Shown: positions 6,133-8,392 of the stretch, one piece after another
Layout: each line of letters opens with the position of its first letter
Position numbering within the stretch: the stretch's first letter is position 1
Assembly (NCBI GenBank): GCA_030622775.1
Contig: JAUXFS010000055.1
Coordinates: forward strand, 1-8,392
Length of the DNA stretch: 8,392 bases
Direction of reading: 5' to 3'
From: Rhodospirillales bacterium
GTDB lineage: Bacteria > Pseudomonadota > Alphaproteobacteria > Rhodospirillales > Defluviicoccaceae
Position numbers and translations under genes: made by a program
The notes under the pieces: model-generated
The model's input: the letters and a program-made list of their open reading frames with translations, nothing else
Database searches by the model: none
What the model was told of the DNA's origin: nothing

Positions 6133-6352
6133 GCGGGTCCAAGATCAGCCGAAGTTCAAAAGCGGTAAACACACACCAAAAGACCCCAAATGAGGAATTT
6201 TTATTGTGCGGCTTTTTGCGGGTATTCCTTTTGCTCAATGCAACTAAATGCATGCCCTCGGTGAGGTGCGCGGCCTGCCCCTGCTTCCGAGGAACGTCGG
6301 CAGATGGTAGTCCGCCGCATGCAACCCCCAATCAGATTCCAACGGATCACCG
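6111..6352. other. Gap between the two protease genes
   Basis: This stretch has no convincing gene. Its middle (about 6160-6240) is AT-richer than the surroundings. An AGGAAT/ATTCCT pair at 6193-6229 with a 25-base loop is too open to call a terminator in either direction. The upstream edge holds the candidate promoter of copy 1, so the second protease gene probably has a transcript separate from the first. Confidence 0.4.
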
Positions 6353-7027
6353 TCAGACTCGGTGACGCCACCAGGACGTCTCGTTGATCGAATAGACCGG
6401 TTGATAGTGCCGGACCGAATCCGTCTCCACCACCCGTCTGATCTGGTTGTCGAGCACCCAGGTCTTGCCGGCATGATAGACGATAAGCACCGCGTGACCG
6501 ACCTTGAGGTTCAGGTCCTTGACGGCGGCGACCCGCAGTTCGTCGTCGGTCCAGCCCAGCCGCTTCAGCGATAGGAACTTGGCGATCGCGTAGTCCTCGC
6601 AGTCGCCGAACTTGGCCATGAACTCGCCCAGCGTTGCCCAGTAGTCCCGCACCCCCCAGTTGCGGGGATCGGTAATGTAGCGCCGGGTGTTCATGTAGTG
6701 GTTTATCTCGACGAGTTGGCCCCATCTGTCCTTGTCGCCAATGCCGTCGAGAAATCCCTGCAGCTCTTCATAGTGACAGATATTGAACATCGTCGACCGA
6801 CAGGTTCCGGCCCGCTCCTTCGCGGTTTCCTCCGAATAGCGTTCCATCGCCGTTCGCCATTTTATGAACGGCTTCAGGTTTTCCGAGCGGATTTCCATGC
6901 TGCCGAAGAAGCTGGACCGGAGCTTCCCGGCGGCTTCGGCGGGTCGCCATGGAGGGCCGTAGAACGCCACTCCGATCAGCACCATTGCGGCGATGACCTG
7001 CCTCTTTCGCGAAATGCGTTCGTTCAT
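6353..7027 (-). CDS. Exported transglutaminase-like cysteine proteinase (BTLCP/Peptidase_C93), copy 2
   Basis: This 224-residue paralogue of the neighbouring protease is about 78% identical over the last 116 residues by my count and much more diverged in the signal region. A basic N-terminus (MNERISRKRQ) and hydrophobic stretch are followed by a likely signal cleavage near AEA32. The triad is intact: Cys143 in GDCEDYAIAK, His178 in VGHAVLIVY, Asp193 in VLDNQ. The spaced cysteine pair is conserved as Cys76 and Cys84. The YWATPGEF motif of copy 1 is YWATLGEF here, with Leu133 replacing a proline that I recall as usual in the family. ATG at 7027 is the only sensible start; the upstream GGGCGG is a weak ribosome site. 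It is divergent from the Cache sensor gene. Both copies look functional, suggesting duplication with possible substrate divergence. Confidence 0.9.
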   Translation of the reverse strand: MNERISRKRQVIAAMVLIGVAFYGPPWRPAEAAGKLRSSFFGSMEIRSENLKPFIKWRTAMERYSEETAKERAGTCRSTMFNICHYEELQGFLDGIGDKDRWGQLVEINHYMNTRRYITDPRNWGVRDYWATLGEFMAKFGDCEDYAIAKFLSLKRLGWTDDELRVAAVKDLNLKVGHAVLIVYHAGKTWVLDNQIRRVVETDSVRHYQPVYSINETSWWRHRV

Positions 7028-7056
7028 GAGCCGCCCATCGTTGCGAGATGCATTCG

Positions 7057-7093
7057 CTTAGAGTTACCTCAAATAGATTATCTTAGGGTTACC
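7057..7093. repeat. Direct repeat CTTAGRGTTACC in the divergent intergenic region
   Basis: CTTAGAGTTACC (7057-7068) and CTTAGGGTTACC (7082-7093) are identical at 11 of 12 positions and start 25 bases apart. The second copy contains the short palindrome GGGTTACCC (7086-7094). The pair lies 30-66 bases upstream of protease copy 2 and about 130 bases before the sensor gene, a natural place for a regulator site. Confidence 0.45.
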
Positions 7094-7159
7094 CGACGGA
7101 ATTCGCCGCCTGAACCTGAAAAAAAGCGGCGCGGCTTAGTCGCAGTTGAGTAGAAATTT

Positions 7160-7173
7160 AACCTTTTTAGGTT
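7160..7173. repeat. Inverted repeat AACCT-TTTT-AGGTT
   Basis: These are perfect five-base arms around TTTT, 50 bases before the sensor start. It may be an operator or leader hairpin for the sensor gene. It is short enough to be chance in this AT-richer stretch. Confidence 0.25.
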
Positions 7174-7223
7174 GTTCTTCGATTGCTCGCCGTCCCAGCC
7201 CCGATACCAAGGTTTTATCAGCG

Positions 7224-8392
7224 ATGACCGTATCGCAGGACACAGGACGCACACCACCGCGCCGGGTCAACCTGAAAGCCGCCGGTGTCGCTCTGGCGTT
7301 GGCCGGCGCGGTCGCCTTCGCCATCGTATTCGCCTTCGGGTTTGTCGAAGAAGAACGTCAGCGCAGCGTCCAGGCCTGGCAGATCAGACTGACGATCGTC
7401 GCCGACAGTCGGACCGCTTCCGTCAACGAGTGGATCGAGCGGAACTTCGCGCCCTTGCGCGAGCTTGCCGAAAACGCCTCCTTGCAGCTCTATGTAACCG
7501 AGCTGCTTTTGGCCAAAGGCAATGTCGATGGCGTTACCGACGAGCCCGCCCAGGCCAGCTATCTGCGCAACCTGCTCATTGCCACCGCCAACCGAAACGG
7601 CTTCGTGCCGCCCCCCACGGCCGGGGACGTCGCGGCCAACGTCGAGAGGACGGGCGCCGCGGGCATCGGCTTGGTGGACGCCGCCGGCCGGCCGATCGTC
7701 AGCACCCCCGGCATGCCTCCGCTCGGCGGGCGCATCCTTCCGGCGGTCGTCAAGGCACTGAGCGGCGAACCCGCGGTTGTCGACATGTACATCGGCGCCA
7801 GCGGGTTGCCGACGATCGGCTTTGTCCTGCCGGTATTCGCCCTGCAGGGCGACACCACCGTGGGCGTCGGCGCCGTGATCGGCGTCCGCGTCGTCGACGA
7901 CGGGTTGTTCGGTCGGCTCGAGCAGCCGGGCGACACCACCGCCACCGGTGAGACCCTTCTGGTGCGTGGCGGCGACGTGGCGGTGAACTACCTTTCGCCG
8001 CTGGCCGACGGAACGGCGCCGTTGAAGCGGTCGCTGGCGCGGAACACCCCCGACCTCGCGGCGGCATACGCGCTGGATGCACCCGGCGGCTTCGCCAGCA
8101 AGCGGGACTACGCCGGCGAGTCGGTGCTGGTCGCGTCGCGCTCGCTCGCCCATCTGCCGTGGGTGCTGGTTCGCAAGATTTCCGAAGCAGAGGCGCTTGC
8201 GGCAACCGACAGCCGGCTGAGAACGACGCTGGTGGTATTGCTGCTGTTCATCGGCGGCATTTCCGTCGCCATCTATGCCGTATGGCGACACGGCTCTTTT
8301 CTGCGCGCCGCAGAGACGGCGGAGAAGTACCGCGTCACGGCCGAGCGGTACGAGAACATGACCAAGTTCATGCGGGTAGTGACCAACGGCCA
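7224..8392 (+). CDS. Membrane sensor protein with periplasmic Cache-like domain (runs off right edge)
   Basis: The first 389 codons of a bitopic receptor are present, without interruption. A short basic cytoplasmic N-terminus (PPRRVNLK) leads into a membrane segment at about 18-40. A periplasmic domain of about 290 residues follows, then a second membrane segment at about 334-354. After it comes a charged helix (residues 358-385, AAETAEKYRVTAERYENM) likely to be a signalling coiled coil; no HAMP domain is seen. The periplasmic part resembles double-Cache domains: a long first helix (NEWIERNFAPLRELAENASLQ, within 68-88), a membrane-proximal pocket with GIGLVDAAGRPI, and a distal part with GETLLVRGGDVAVNYLSPL. 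Such receptors carry histidine kinase, GGDEF/EAL, HD-GYP or chemotaxis outputs; which one applies here cannot be seen. ATG at 7224 fits the first membrane helix, although the ribosome site (AAGG, 7209-7212) is weak. It is transcribed away from protease copy 2. Confidence 0.82.
   Translation, partial: MTVSQDTGRTPPRRVNLKAAGVALALAGAVAFAIVFAFGFVEEERQRSVQAWQIRLTIVADSRTASVNEWIERNFAPLRELAENASLQLYVTELLLAKGNVDGVTDEPAQASYLRNLLIATANRNGFVPPPTAGDVAANVERTGAAGIGLVDAAGRPIVSTPGMPPLGGRILPAVVKALSGEPAVVDMYIGASGLPTIGFVLPVFALQGDTTVGVGAVIGVRVVDDGLFGRLEQPGDTTATGETLLVRGGDVAVNYLSPLADGTAPLKRSLARNTPDLAAAYALDAPGGFASKRDYAGESVLVASRSLAHLPWVLVRKISEAEALAATDSRLRTTLVVLLLFIGGISVAIYAVWRHGSFLRAAETAEKYRVTAERYENMTKFMRVVTNG

Noticed and set aside
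6193..6232. AGGAAT/ATTCCT followed by TTTT as an intrinsic terminator
   Set aside because: The loop is 25 bases, the stem is AT-rich, and no plus-strand gene needs termination there.
6107..6331. Possible small minus-strand gene between the proteases
   Set aside because: The composition is not coding-like, there is no recognisable domain, and the region contains the promoter of copy 1.
7104..7131. CGCCGC/GCGGCG arms with a 16-base loop in the sensor leader
   Set aside because: Such GC arms are frequent by chance in GC-rich DNA; the loop is long and nothing else supports a function.
7218..8291. Minus-strand open frame of 357 codons opposite the Cache sensor
   Set aside because: The composition is Gly/Arg/Asp/His-rich and domain-free, while the plus frame gives two membrane helices and a Cache-like domain without stops.

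Overview
The window looks like chromosomal DNA of a GC-rich alphaproteobacterium, probably Rhodospirillales-like. This rests on protein resemblance (a MaeB-type malic enzyme, a DctPQM TRAP transporter, Peptidase_C93/BTLCP proteins, a Cache sensor), on strong codon-position GC bias and on clear Shine-Dalgarno sites. The lineage is inference. I see no rRNA, tRNA, CRISPR array, insertion sequence or phage gene.

Left part (1-5363): carbon acquisition. The 5' end of a NADP-type malic enzyme gene (maeB) lies on the minus strand and runs off the left edge. A 500-bp intergenic region separates it from a divergent plus-strand cluster: dctP (periplasmic binding protein), dctQ (small membrane subunit), dctM (large membrane subunit), a second diverged dctP paralogue, and a UspA-fold gene. 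The likely logic is that the TRAP transporter imports malate or another C4-dicarboxylate using an ion gradient. Malic enzyme then decarboxylates malate to pyruvate, yielding reduced nicotinamide cofactor. The second binding protein could widen or alter substrate range. The Usp protein resembles in position TeaD of the Halomonas TeaABC TRAP system, so it may tune transport.

Right part (5387-8392): two tandem minus-strand paralogues of exported transglutaminase-like cysteine proteinases (BTLCP, the family of LapG) sit back to back with a plus-strand membrane sensor. The sensor has a large periplasmic Cache-like domain and its output domain lies beyond the right edge. Both proteases keep the Cys-His-Asp triad and are about 78% identical over their C-terminal halves. 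Their substrates, and any LapD-like or adhesin partner, are not visible here.

The points most worth a second look are the second binding protein with a rewritten ligand-site segment, the Usp with a degenerate ATP motif, the duplicated proteases, and several symmetrical or repeated DNA elements in the intergenic regions. I found no clear evidence of a wholly new system; the parts are known families in a somewhat unusual combination.
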